A stretch of DNA of 64,000 bases from Calonectria ilicicola (taxonomy: Eukaryota > Ascomycota > Sordariomycetes > Hypocreales > Nectriaceae): assembly GCA_020809705.1 (NCBI GenBank), contig CP085832.1, forward strand, positions 5,084,001 to 5,148,000, read 5' to 3'. The position numbers were made by a program, and so were the translations under genes. Of this stretch, positions 13,115 to 23,937 are shown piece by piece. Under the pieces are notes generated by a model. That model made no database searches, was not told where the DNA came from, and was given only the letters and a program-made list of their open reading frames with translations. Position 1 is the stretch's first letter; every line of letters starts with the position of its first letter.

Positions 13115-13503
13115 TATTATAACCTATACTATAATAAGGGCAGTTAAACTTAGTAGAACAAAGATAGACCCACTTACCCAGGACCATGATCACTATATAT
13201 ATATAATTATTATTACAATCAAGATATAATTACTATAATTATTACTATAATTATTAAGATAATCACTATAATACCTAATAATTATATATTAAGCTTAAAA
13301 GTATATAAATAGATCAAAATCAACTATAAGAAATAATCTTAATTAGCTTTTAATATAATTTGATTATTTTAATTGCAATTGATTATTACTTAACATAATA
13401 CTTCTATTGCTCTATTTTACTATAACACGCCTAACCATCCTGCTAACAATAAACCCTTCGTTCTGATTGGTTCATCAAGTTAGGAATTGACCAGACCGTT
13501 ACA
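13115..13503 (+). repeat. 3' LTR of element B
   Basis: 389-bp partner of 6558-6946. Its left part is mutated, while the last 110 bases are intact (CACGCCTAACCATCCTGC, TTGACCAGACCGTTACA). It is preceded by a short purine run at 13101-13109 that could be the polypurine tract. Confidence 0.88.
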
Positions 13504-13508
13504 GAAAC

Positions 13509-16500
13509 CTCTATTATATAATTATAAGAGGCTTAATGAAGATATATTAGGTGTCTAAGTTAATAACTAGATCCATATTATTAAAGCTAGTAATAGCTTA
13601 TAGCTAGATAGTTCTATTATATAATATATAGAGTAAACTATAATTAAGTTCTTATACCCTTTATAGATATAATAGTATAACTATATTAGGGGGCTTATTA
13701 GCTAAAACCCTTTATAAGAAGACTTTCTTACCTTTATATATAAGATATATATTAATCTAGATTTATATAAGTGCTAGCTCTATAATAAATTACTATTTTT
13801 AAAGTAAAAGAAAGATTATATATTATAATAGCACTTTGTTATGTGGATGGTCTTATATATTATACTAGGTATTAAAGATTTAGAGGATAATACTATCTTA
13901 ATTTATTAGTATTATTTTAGATTATAATTTAAGTTAAAAGTAGAAATATTAAAATAAAAAGTAAAGTTTAAAAAGCTTTATAAGATAATTAATAAAATTA
14001 AGTAATTTTAGATTTATTTTTATTAAGATAATTAAGGAGTATAAGAGGGTAATAGTATTAAAAGATTACTTTTTAATTAATAAAAAAGCTTTTAAAAGTA
14101 ATATTCTAGTAGTTATAGAGGCTAAGGTAGAGGCTAAGGTAAAGGTGGAAGTTAAGAAAGTATACTTAGATTAATCTTTTTAAGAGATAATATTAAATTT
14201 ATTTCTTTTATTATTTTTAGTAGTATAAAGAAGATTATTAATTTTAATTATATTTAACTTTTAATTTATTATACTTATAATAAGGAAGATTATATTTTTT
14301 TTATTATTTATTATAATAGAAGAATAATATACTCTTTAAAGTTATTAAAGTTTAGATTATTAATAGTAATTTTACTAAAATAGACTTATTAGAAAATAAG
14401 TAGATATAAGCTTAATATATGAAGTTATTATATATAAGAAACTTTTATTTTTAGGATAGATTGTTTAAAGAAGAGTATTAGTGCTTAATATTTATAAGAA
14501 AGAAGAAGTTTAGGTAGATATAGATATTTATACATAAGTAGACTTTATTAGTTAATAATTAGTGTAAAGATTGGGTTTAAAGCTAGCTTTAGATATAATT
14601 ATATTTATATTAGAAAGTTATAATGGAATTATATTGGCTTTGTATAAGGTATATTAATTGATTTTATTTTTAATTAATTATTAGAAAATACTTTAGAAGA
14701 TTTAAAGAATATTTATTAAGGTATAATATTTAAAAAATATTAGTAATTTACTTTTTTTAAATGGTTTTATAAGTAGAGAAGATATTATAATTAATATATA
14801 TAATTATTATTAAATATATAAATCTATTTCTTTTATAAAATCTAAGGATATTATAAAAGAATTAATAAAAAAGAATAAAAAAATCTATATACTTTATATT
14901 ATTAGTATATAATTATTAAAGAAAAAGCTAATTAAAGCTTTAAAAAATAAAACTATTAATAATAATATTAATATACTACCTTTAGAATTATAATTAAAGT
15001 AGTGTATATTTAATAAAATAAAGATAATAAAGCTATTACTTTTTGAAAGTATAGAGTATTCTATTAATACTATAGAAGGTAAAGAGTCTCTATATAGTTT
15101 ATTATATTTATTAAATATTAAATAATATTATATACTATAAGTATATATAATAAATAATATTATTAATAATAGAATATAATTATTAATTAGTATTATTAGT
15201 ATATTAATATTATTTATATTAAAGAAAGATAGTACTATATATTTATATATAGATTATAAAGATTTTAATATAATTATTATTAAAAATTAGTATCTACTTT
15301 TACTTATTAATAATCTTTTAGATAGATTAGTAGAAATAAGATAGATTATTAAGATTAATATTTATAATATATATTATTATATTAGAATTAAAGAGAATAA
15401 TAGATAGAAGATTACTTTTAGAACTTAATATAATTACTTTAAGTATACAATTATACTATTTAAATTAATTAATATTTTAGCTATCTTTTAAATATATATT
15501 TATTATATATTTATAAAATTTTTAAATACTTATTATATTATATATTTAGATAATATTATTATTTATTTTAAGATAAGAGAATAGTATATTAAGGATATTA
15601 AGGAGGTCTTTAAGTAATTATATAATTTTTAATTATATATTAAACTCTTTAAATATACTTTTTATTAATAAGAGATAGAATTCTTAGGGTATATAATTAT
15701 TTAGAAAAATATTAAGATAGATCTTATATAAATTCAATCTATTATTAAATAAAAGAAATCAATTTTATATAAGGATATATAGATATTCTTTAATTTTTAT
15801 AACTTCTACTAGAAGTTTATTTTTAAATACTTTAAAATAATAGGACCTTTAATAGAGCTATTTAAGGGAAGTAAGAATAGTTATAAGGCTAGAGATTTTA
15901 TTTGGACTAAGATTGAAGAAGATATATTCTAGGAATTAAAGATAATCTTCTATTTAGTAACTATCTTATAATATTAGGATCCAATCCTAAAAGCCTATAT
16001 TAAAATAGATGCATTTACTAAGATTATCTTAGGGATCTTATTATAGCTTATAGAAGATTAATAGCATCTAATAGCCTACTAGTTAAGAAAGCTTTTTAAT
16101 ATTAAATAATATTAGGGAATTGGATAATAAAAGTTACTTATAATTATTAAGAGTTTAAAGTATTAGAGTTATTATTTATTAGGGCTATTAGAGAAGTTTA
16201 TGGTACTAATAGATTACTCTACTTTTAAAGATATTATTAAGGCTTTAGTAAAGGATCTTAAAGAAAGATTTATAAGATAGGTTTATAAGTTATCTTTATT
16301 TAATTTTAATCTTGAATATAGACTAGGGAAGCTTAATTTAGTAGATAGTTTATTAAGATAATTAGATTATATAGAAGGGGAAATTATATATAAAGATATA
16401 TTTTTTATATTTATAAAGAAGTTTTAGTTAGTAGAGGAATTATTATTAGATATATAATATATAATTACTAATATAAAAGGTAAAATTAAGATTGCTAATA

Positions 16501-18259
16501 CTTATATATAAGCTATCTATACTAATCTTAGAAGTAATATATTTATATATTAGGTAATAAGTAAGGGTTCTTTATCTTTAGGTTAGGAGTAGGCTATTAG
16601 ATTATTAGATTAGTGGAATATAGCTATAGTCTTTTTAGTTATATAATAGTAAAAGACTAGTAATATTATTATAAAGGAGAGTATTTAATAGAAAGAGGTT
16701 ATACACTCTAACCATAAGGACCTATTAAAAGCTAGGGTAGTTGGTTTAGAATAATTTATTTTATATCTTATTATAAAAGAGCTTATAAAAGATAAAATAA
16801 TATTTTTTATTTAATTATTTACATAATTAGAAGAACTAATCTAAAGACTATAAATTAAAGATCCTTTTTGTTAATAGTAGGTGTAGAAGGTTAAATAGGA
16901 TGCTAGAGATATAAAGGTATATTATTTAGATGGAAATGGTATACTCTTTTATAAGGGAAGGTTAGTTATTTTAGCATAGTATATACTAAGGATAAAGATA
17001 TTTTATAAATATTATAATAATTTAAGGGCAGGGTATATAGGAGTTGTTAAGATAATTAAACTTATTAAAAAAAATTCTATTAGAAAGGAATTATAAAGGA
17101 TATATATAATTATATCTTAAGATATTAGGTATATTAGAATGTATAAACTTTATATTATAGATTATATAGGAAGCTGTAGTCTTTACTACTACTAGCATAC
17201 CTCTTTTAAGAAATTAATATAGATTTTATTATAAGATTATTTTAAAGTACTTATAATAATAAAGAAGAATATAATATTATTTTTATAATTATTTATTATA
17301 TAATAAAGTTTATTATATTTATATTTATAAAGAAGATATTTATTATTACTTAAATAATATAAATATTATATAAGTATATAAAATATTAATATAAAATATT
17401 AAAAGGTATTATAAATAATTAAGATAAGCTATTTATAAGCTAATTCTAGGAAAAATTAATAAAAGAATAAACAATAACTAGATAGTTATTTACTACCTAC
17501 TATCTTTAGACTAATAAATAAACTAAATGAATATACTAGACCTTAGAGAGATACTTAAGATTATTTATAAGAGAAATTTTAGAAAGATAGGCAGTATAAC
17601 TTCTTAAAAGTAAGTTTATTTATAATAATAGCTAATATAATACTATTAAAATATTACTAATATAAGTATTATATAGCTACTATTCTAAAATAATTAAGTA
17701 TACTTTAAAGCACTTAAAGACTTATATATAAGGTGTATAAAAGTATATTAAAGCCTTAAGCTATATATGCGCTTAAGCTTAATAGTATTAGCAGAAAGCT
17801 ATAGAAATATAGGCTAAGTACTATAATAAAAAATATATTATTATAAAGTATAAAAAAGGATAGATTATTAGTTTATTTATAAGGAACTTTAGATTTAAGT
17901 ATAAGAAGCTTGTGCTTAAGTTTATTAAGATTATTATTATTAAGAGAATAAGATAATAGGTCTATAGGGTATACTTACTTAAATAATACTAATGGATATA
18001 TGATATTTTCTTGGTCTTTTTATTTAAACCTTAGAAAGGCGCTAAAAGTAATATTATTACCTACCTACTAGAGCTAGCTAAGAAAAAGAATAAGTAAAAA
18101 ATTAAGAAGATTATTATATATAAAGATTATAATAATAAGATATTATATTAAGTTAAGTAAATTAGATAGCCTATAAAGTATAATATATAAGAACCTAAAG
18201 CTTATCTTAAGAATATAATAACTTTAATATACAAATATTATAAGTAAATTAAAAGAATA
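13509..18259 (+). pseudogene. Decayed gag-pol of element A
   Basis: Internal region of A to the right of element B. Near 15200-15260 the frame reads LFLKKDSTIYLYIDYKDF, followed by LLLINNLLDR, KITFRT and YLDNIIIYF (about 15540-15560), a Gypsy reverse transcriptase resembling FVKKKDGSLRLCVDYR...YLDD with RIP substitutions. RNase H and zinc-binding/integrase relics follow to about 17800. Plus-strand G exceeds C up to about 17350 (C-to-T), then C exceeds G (G-to-A), so the mutated strand switches inside the element. No functional frame remains. Confidence 0.7.
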
Positions 18260-18702
18260 ACGTACATGATAAGCGAGCGCCCCGAATAAGCGAGCGCCCC
18301 GAATAAGCGAGCGCCCCATGATACTGTGCACCTAAAAATACCTATTTTTAAGATTCTAAAACCCACAATTTTAATAATTAAAACCTAAAAAAATTAATAT
18401 AAGCTATTTAAAAAGGAGATTACTATATAATAGAGTCTTTTTATTTTTAAATATTTTTCTATATATTTAAATAGCTATTTATACAGTGCGAATATAGAAA
18501 ATTATAATAATTAGTTATATAAAAATCTAAAAAAATCTAAAAAAAATACAATATATAATTATAATTTTAATAAGCTTATTTGAACATTTTTATTAAATTT
18601 AAACTTAATTTGAATTTTTAAGGAATTCTTAAAAATCTTAAATTAAGGTAAAAATTTATATGGGGCGCTCGCTTGTCTGGGGCGCTCGCTTATCACGTAC
18701 GT
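18260..18702. mobile_element. MITE with iterated terminal inverted repeats, inside element A
   Basis: 443 bp flanked by TA (18258-18259 and 18703-18704). The left end starts ACGTA then CATGATAAGCGAGCGCCCC, and the AAGCGAGCGCCCC unit occurs three times (18269-18316). The right end carries two inverted copies (18661-18702). The interior is A/T-rich with no coding frame. The ends match those of the full transposon at 58696-60554, so this is a non-autonomous derivative or relative of it. It lies between the integrase relic and the 3' LTR of element A. Confidence 0.85.
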
Positions 18703-18797
18703 TATATAAAAAATAGAATAATAAGATATAAAGGTAATACTACTTCTACTAAATCCTCTTAAAGCTTAAGAATAAGCCTTTAAAAGAAAGAAATAAT

Positions 18798-19012
18798 TAT
18801 AAAGATATAAGACTAAGAGGACCAATTAAGCATATATATCAAATATATACTAATATAAGATATTATAAAGTAAGAATACCTACAATAGTATTATGTAGTA
18901 AGTGCAGGTAAATGGTTCTATAGTTTATTAAGTTGAAGTTTTAATAATAAGAATAGAGGTTTATTGTGGTTCTATTTGTGCTTTACCCTAGTTGTGAATC
19001 CAGTTCGTTATA
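18798..19012 (+). repeat. 3' LTR of element A
   Basis: 215-bp partner of 5826-6040. Here the inner (left) half is the mutated one, while the outer half keeps intact sites (TTTGTGCTTTACCC, GTGAATCCAGTTCG). It ends at GTTATA before the ATTAT duplication. Confidence 0.85.
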
Positions 19013-19017
19013 ATTAT

Positions 19018-19291
19018 AAATAAAATTATAATAAAATTATAATTTATATAAATTAATTATTATATAAATTTAATATTATATAATAAAACTATATATTATA
19101 AATTTAAATATTTATTAAAATAATTATTATTAAAATAAATTTATAAAAAATACATATATTAAAAAATAATACCCTAACAAAAAAAACAGGATTCTATCTA
19201 AGCTATTTATACCTCCTAACTTAGTAAGCCTTTGCCCCACCGTACAGTGCACCGTGGCGCCATATGATCCTCCGTTCCGTCGTTCATAACA
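19018..19291. repeat. 3' LTR of element C (main part)
   Basis: Continues the six LTR bases left at 5820-5825 on the far side of element A. Its first 130 bases are pure A/T relics of the same sequence seen at 3832-3960. The last 110 bases, beside host DNA, are nearly unmutated and rich in C. It ends TTCATAACA, the inverted counterpart of the LTR start, followed by the CATTT duplication. Confidence 0.8.
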
Positions 19292-19296
19292 CATTT

Positions 19297-20044
19297 CTAG
19301 ACAGACGCCAAAAATGTTGGGTTCTACCTGAAAGAAGAAAAAAAAGAGAGAGGAAGGGCGAAAGAAAGAAAAACTCTCATGTTTGAATAGAAACTATCTC
19401 GCTCCAGATGTCTTGATCTCGATGCATGTGGCGTCGACGACTTCATCTCTACGCGGCTAATGACTTGTTGGGCATTTCAGCTGATTTTTCAAAAGTAAAA
19501 AAGTACTCGAATGTCTACCAATCGTCAACCCTGCTTTACTAATCACGTGTAACGCGTGTAATTAGTTCATCAATAATCATAATCAATAAATTCAATACTC
19601 AAGAAAATCCCTCAAGTATAATCCAGGTGTCCCGTTATTCTTTTGCAGCTCATTTTTACTACCTTTATTATGAATTTATACGAACGAAGGCGCATTGCGA
19701 TGCCGGGTGCTCAGTTCATCCTTTGTTTACTCAACGAGCCTGCATTATCGCTCATGAGCTGCGATGCGACCGTTGCCTCCATACCAATATTTAGCATGAA
19801 GACTTTCCGGCCTGTGGTTCATTTATAAGGAAGCTAGAATCATATCTCAATTCAACTTATGGGTAGCTAGTTATATGAAAGTTCCACGTGGAATCTGAGG
19901 TTTGTATTTAGTCATGAATATCCAGTGAAATTTTGTCATTTATCTAAATATGATATCGGGGTTATTTCCAAAATGTGTGTCTATCGTTGAAAATATTCTC
20001 AATTATTGCCGCGAAATGAAAAAGGAAAATAACCCGTAGATGAT
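19297..20044. other. Intergenic, no feature seen
   Basis: Normal-composition DNA directly right of the retroelement nest. Short open frames exist but nothing resembles a gene. Confidence 0.6.
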
Positions 20045-20419
20045 TCAGAGTTTTGCTGCCAGTCCTTGTCCATACATTGAATCTAGAGCTGCATTTACTC
20101 CTCGGTGGTGCTCCCTGACCCTCTCAACCACATGATTCCATAGGGAACTCCCTCTTGCGCGACATTCATACAACGATATTCTTTGCTGACATGGACTTCT
20201 TGAAGTGGTTGGCACTTTAACATCCGCAGGGGTGTTTTTGGGGACAGTGTCAATGAGTTCCTTCCATGCTCGCTTTAGGAAACGAATGTTTCGTAAAGCT
20301 ATTGCGATTTTCTTCTTTTTTCCGGTATCGATTTGGTTATTTAATTTCGCATCTTCGATGAATGATTCATTACTCTTCGTGGAGGCAATGTCGCAAATCG
20401 GTTCGATCGGAGGGAACAT
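20045..20419 (-). CDS. Hypothetical 124-residue ORF
   Basis: An uninterrupted ATG-to-stop frame encoding a basic, lysine/arginine-rich protein with no signal peptide or membrane segment. I do not recognise a family. It has no obvious partner; the nearest gene is the Zn2Cys6 factor 760 bases to the right. It could equally be a chance frame or a terminal exon of a decayed gene. Confidence 0.25.
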   Translation of the reverse strand: MFPPIEPICDIASTKSNESFIEDAKLNNQIDTGKKKKIAIALRNIRFLKRAWKELIDTVPKNTPADVKVPTTSRSPCQQRISLYECRARGSSLWNHVVERVREHHRGVNAALDSMYGQGLAAKL

Positions 20420-21177
20420 GGCTAAGGCCTTTAGAATAGCCCGTTAAAGGATTAATAATGCCCCAAAGAAGGTTCGAATATAAGAAAAGACTTTGTTTTC
20501 TTTTTCTGGTATGCTTTGCCTCAGAATACAAAAGTGTGAAGGATTTGTCTTTCCGATGTGTGATATTTTGCCAGGTTGGGGTGTATTTATGCTCTGGAAT
20601 TATAGCACCACTCTTACCAGGGTGATATATCATCTGATTATCAATCGAATTAAAGTGGTCTAGCTATGCGTTCGGTTGCCCACATAGCGACCGTCGGCGA
20701 TTGTAAGCGCCGCCGAAATTGAAAATCAACCAACGCAGCGGAACAACACACCATGCCCAACTTCAGATAAATACGTATCTCTCATTGGAAAATAGAATTT
20801 TATTTCTTGTCGATTTGAAACCAACTCGATATTTTACCGCTTGTGGGAGATGTTTTGGATCCTATTATCGGTGCCCGTGCGCGCATGATATACCTGAACA
20901 ATTCAAAACTGCAGCGACATTGTGATAGGTTTGAGATATTATGAGAGCTAAGAGTTTCTTGCTTTCGTATTTCAGTCTTGTGTCAGATAAAATACAGTTT
21001 ATATTTATTTCTAGTCGGCAAAACAAAAAAGTTTAATGCACGTCTTTAGTATCTTTCGGTCATATCCTTGCTGGCATTTTCGCCCAACTTTATTTCAAAA
21101 GATTCCTTTACAAACCCATGTGAAATTAAATTCTATTCATTTCAATAATCACAACTAACCATGAGATCCCTTGAGGC
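20420..21177. other. Intergenic, no feature seen
   Basis: Region downstream of the Zn2Cys6 gene ending at 21178. No convincing frame on either strand. Confidence 0.55.
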
Positions 21178-23445
21178 TTAATCTTCGGTCGTTGGCCAAA
21201 CGAAAGCTTGGAAGTTTTCATCGATGATGGATGGGTCGAGAAACTCCAGATCAAAATCAGGCTGCGACAATAGGTCTTGCAAGGAAGGCTCTGTCGAATT
21301 CCAGTTGGAGTATGGCACCAAATTATTCTTTTGCGCTCTGGAAGCTTGCAAGAATTGCGGCATGCCATCGCGTGTAGAGTATCGATGGCAGTGATCTTGC
21401 GCGGTTTGACTCTTATCGGAAATGACAGTACTGACAATTCTACTGATGGGTTCTATTTGCTTGCAGAATTCTGTTGCTGCGAAGTTCCCACTTTGGTCAA
21501 GTTGACTCATTATCTGAGTTGCTGTCTCAAACTCATGCCCATCCTTTTGTGATTCAGCGTTTCGAAAGAGACTGGAGATGGCCAGAATGATTGAAGCTGA
21601 GAACAAATATTGAGTATAACCAAAATCAAATGTCGGAAACGATCCGTTTATCCAAGACTCAGTGAGAATGTGATGTGATCTCCGTGCACATCGAATGCAA
21701 GCCTCAGAGAGCGCCAAAGCGGTCTCTTCAACCGGTGCAGCGCCCTCTTCTGATGTAGATGACATTTGGTGAAGACGAAACACATGAAGTAGTACAGGTC
21801 TTGATGCTAGGATGAGACACTGGAAATATCAGTAGATGCGCAAGAAGATTCTCAAAGAGGCTGGTTACTTGGTTAAAGTAGAGATGTAGAGTTATTATTG
21901 GCGTTGTTGCGTTAGGAGGCACTTGATCAATCACTGTACGTAATGAGTCGGGGAGCTCTTGTAGCCAATCACCCAAGTCACGGAGCGCTTTTTGAACACG
22001 CCAAGAGATGGAATTGCCACGGGTTCTCCGATTATATATCGATGCCGTTATTTGGGCACCCAGATTAGCTACACGCAAAGCTGCGGTTAGATATTCTGTG
22101 TCTGCAAAATCTTCCTTGACGGTTTCATCATTATCGGATAAATGAGACATAGAGGGTAAATTCAGGTCAATGTCATCGTCTTGGATAGAGACAGGCTTCG
22201 CAAGCATGGCCGCCCAATTTCGATCCAAAGTATATGTCGTCCACCAGACTCTATTTCGATGCTCCTGTAGCTCCCTATTTGGCAGCTGATGCTGTGGGAC
22301 ATTTAAATGAAGACCCATAATTATGGCAAATCGCAGGGCATAAGCTACTATACAGTAGGCAGAATGACGTCGATTCATATTCAGAGAATAGATTGACTGT
22401 AAACTATGAGAAATTATACTTTCAAACCCGTCCATACAACTTACAAACATCAACATTATCTCAACACAATCAATCCGGGGTTGTTCGCTGAGAACCCGGA
22501 GCATGCGTGTAGCACAGGAAAAATACCTAATACCCGGAAATTCTGCTTCGGAGGTATATGTTCTCGTCGAGTACACCTCACCGAGAGCAAATAAAGCATA
22601 AAGCTTACATATTGAAAGTGTATCACACATTTTGTAATTTTGAATCGCTTGCTCAAGGAGCTGAATGGTGGAGCTTTTTCTCACCAAGTAATAACGTCTA
22701 CAAATCGTGCTGAATGCGACTTTAAGCAAGAACCGAGCTCTTGCAGGTTTGGGCCAGACAGGGTCCAAATTCCACAACGAGCAAATGGTTTCATCGAGTA
22801 CATTTTGAGTGCGCGGAATATAAGTTTCGGATTTCCCCAGCAAGAGTTGACGAAGCCTAGTTGCAAAGGCTGCTTCGGTGGCCTCGCCAACTAGCAAGGG
22901 CATCTCAGGGGCTAATTGGAAAAAGAACGGACGCTCGCCTATTAAAGGGTTTCTCACAGCATCATTGGCGTCGGTCGCCAAATTTGTATCGCGAGCATTG
23001 TTATGTTCATTAATGCTGGCAACAGAAATGTTGGATGGAAGCTCTTCAGAAGCAATTGGTGCGGGCGAACTTGAGAGACGGCCAGGTTTCCCAACCTGAG
23101 CAGCTTCACGGAGGCGATGGATCTCGTCAATCAATCCGTCAATGTAGCTGAAGATTTTTTCCTGTTAATGGCTTCCTAATCCTTCGCCGCAGTACAGTTA
23201 ATTACCTTTGGTCAACTTTGATGCGTCGGGCACGACTGGGGTAATGGCATTCAGTTGCGCAATCAGCCTGGCAGCAGTTTTTGCAAGGCATGCCTCCAGA
23301 ACATTTTACCTTTCTCGCATGGCATTTCCGACATCTGTCAAAGGCATGAGTAAACCATAATCTCGGCGTATCCAGACACCATAATGTCTACTTACGCTAT
23401 GCGTGCGTTCCTGGGCCGCTCCAGGGAGACCTCGGGAGTACTCAT
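21178..23445 (-). CDS. Zn2Cys6 / fungal_trans transcription factor
   Basis: Four exons: 23445-23396, 23334-23206, 23147-21869 and 21819-21178, with introns of 61, 58 and 49 nt. The total is 2100 nt, 699 residues. The zinc cluster is near residues 17-46 (ACRKCHARKVKCSG, PCKNC, CATECHYPSR) and is followed by DQSYIDGLIDEIHRLRE, a short coiled-coil linker. The middle homology region (about residues 150-420) includes RNRVWWTTYTLDRNWA, the classic fungal_trans signature. The second intron was placed by frame: only the acceptor at 23148 keeps the linker in frame with the main exon. Nuclear regulator; targets not known. It heads a run of five minus-strand genes (dehydrogenases, permease, dioxygenase) and is the most likely local regulator of them, which is inference. 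Confidence 0.85.
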
Positions 23446-23937
23446 AATGAAGCAAAGGCAGTTTCTATTGCTACCGAACTTGGGGAGCCGATGGATAAGG
23501 AGGTCGAAAATTCCAGTTTTCTCACCCTGCCACCGGGATGAGAGTCAACAGGGTCAGGTAAAGAGATTTCGGCGGCGCTGCAAGCAGCCGAGTGCCAGAT
23601 TCGGCCTGGAACGGCGTGACCGAGACTAGAACTTCAGGTATCCACTTCACACACGAATCAGCACGCTTGTCGTATACCCTGGTCCTTGCAAAATTGAACC
23701 CGAAATCGGACAATCTGCCTCACAACCGAGTGCATAATCCAATGTAGGTGGTCATTGCGAGTTATTGAGGGTCCAGCGCGACCGAAGACCTTTGATTCAG
23801 GCTTGATTCAGGCTAGCAGGAATGTCGTCCAGCAACTAAATGCACGCAATAATAAATTTAGAATGCAATGATATTTATAATTTTAATTCAGGCGCCACCC
23901 CCTTATATATGTCTATGGCGGTTCTCAAATTTGAAGT
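23446..23937. other. Intergenic between the regulator start and the SDR stop
   Basis: Upstream region of the Zn2Cys6 gene on the minus strand, and 3' side of the first SDR. No further gene seen. Confidence 0.5.

Larger units (their letters stand above)
6558..13503 (+). mobile_element. Ty3/Gypsy LTR retrotransposon B, RIP-inactivated, inserted in element A
   Basis: 6946 bp long, with 389-bp LTRs at 6558-6946 and 13115-13503 that begin TGTTATAACC (TATTATAACC in the 3' copy) and end GTTACA (ATTATA in the 5' copy). A perfect 5-bp duplication GAAAC lies at 6553-6557 and 13504-13508. Internal order on the plus strand is gag with a CCHC-knuckle relic, protease/RT, RNase H and integrase with a chromodomain-less GPY-like tail, as in Gypsy elements. 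Every domain is riddled with stops made by G-to-A and C-to-T changes. It inserted about 0.5 kb into the internal region of element A. Confidence 0.9.
5826..19012 (+). mobile_element. Ty3/Gypsy-type LTR retrotransposon A, RIP-inactivated, split by element B
   Basis: Two 215-bp LTRs (5826-6040, 18798-19012) start TGTAAAG/TATAAAG and end GTTATA (GTTACA before RIP). The flanking 5-bp sequence ATTAT (5821-5825, 19013-19017) is low-complexity but fits. Without element B the element is about 6.2 kb. Internal sequence reads plus-strand: after element B, reverse transcriptase relics lie near 15200-15600 and an integrase-like relic near 17200-17700, all full of stops. The insertion point is six bases into the 3' LTR of element C. 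Confidence 0.85.
3826..19291. mobile_element. Outer LTR element C (non-autonomous, RIP-decayed), interrupted by element A
   Basis: The element is delimited by TG...CA LTR ends (TGTTATGAA at 3826, TTCATAACA ending at 19291) and a 5-bp duplication CATTT at 3821-3825 and 19292-19296. The 5' LTR is about 3826-4092. The 3' LTR begins at 5820, is split after 6 bp by element A, and resumes at 19018. Excluding A and a 135-bp solo LTR, the interior (4093-5819) is only about 1.6 kb and nearly all A/T. I could recover no gag or pol signature from it, so C resembles a non-autonomous LTR element. Orientation cannot be assigned. Confidence 0.8.

Noticed and set aside
18260..18702. CRISPR-like or satellite array from the repeated AAGCGAGCGCCCC units
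   Set aside because: The units are mirrored at the other end of a TA-flanked segment, so they are transposon inverted repeats.
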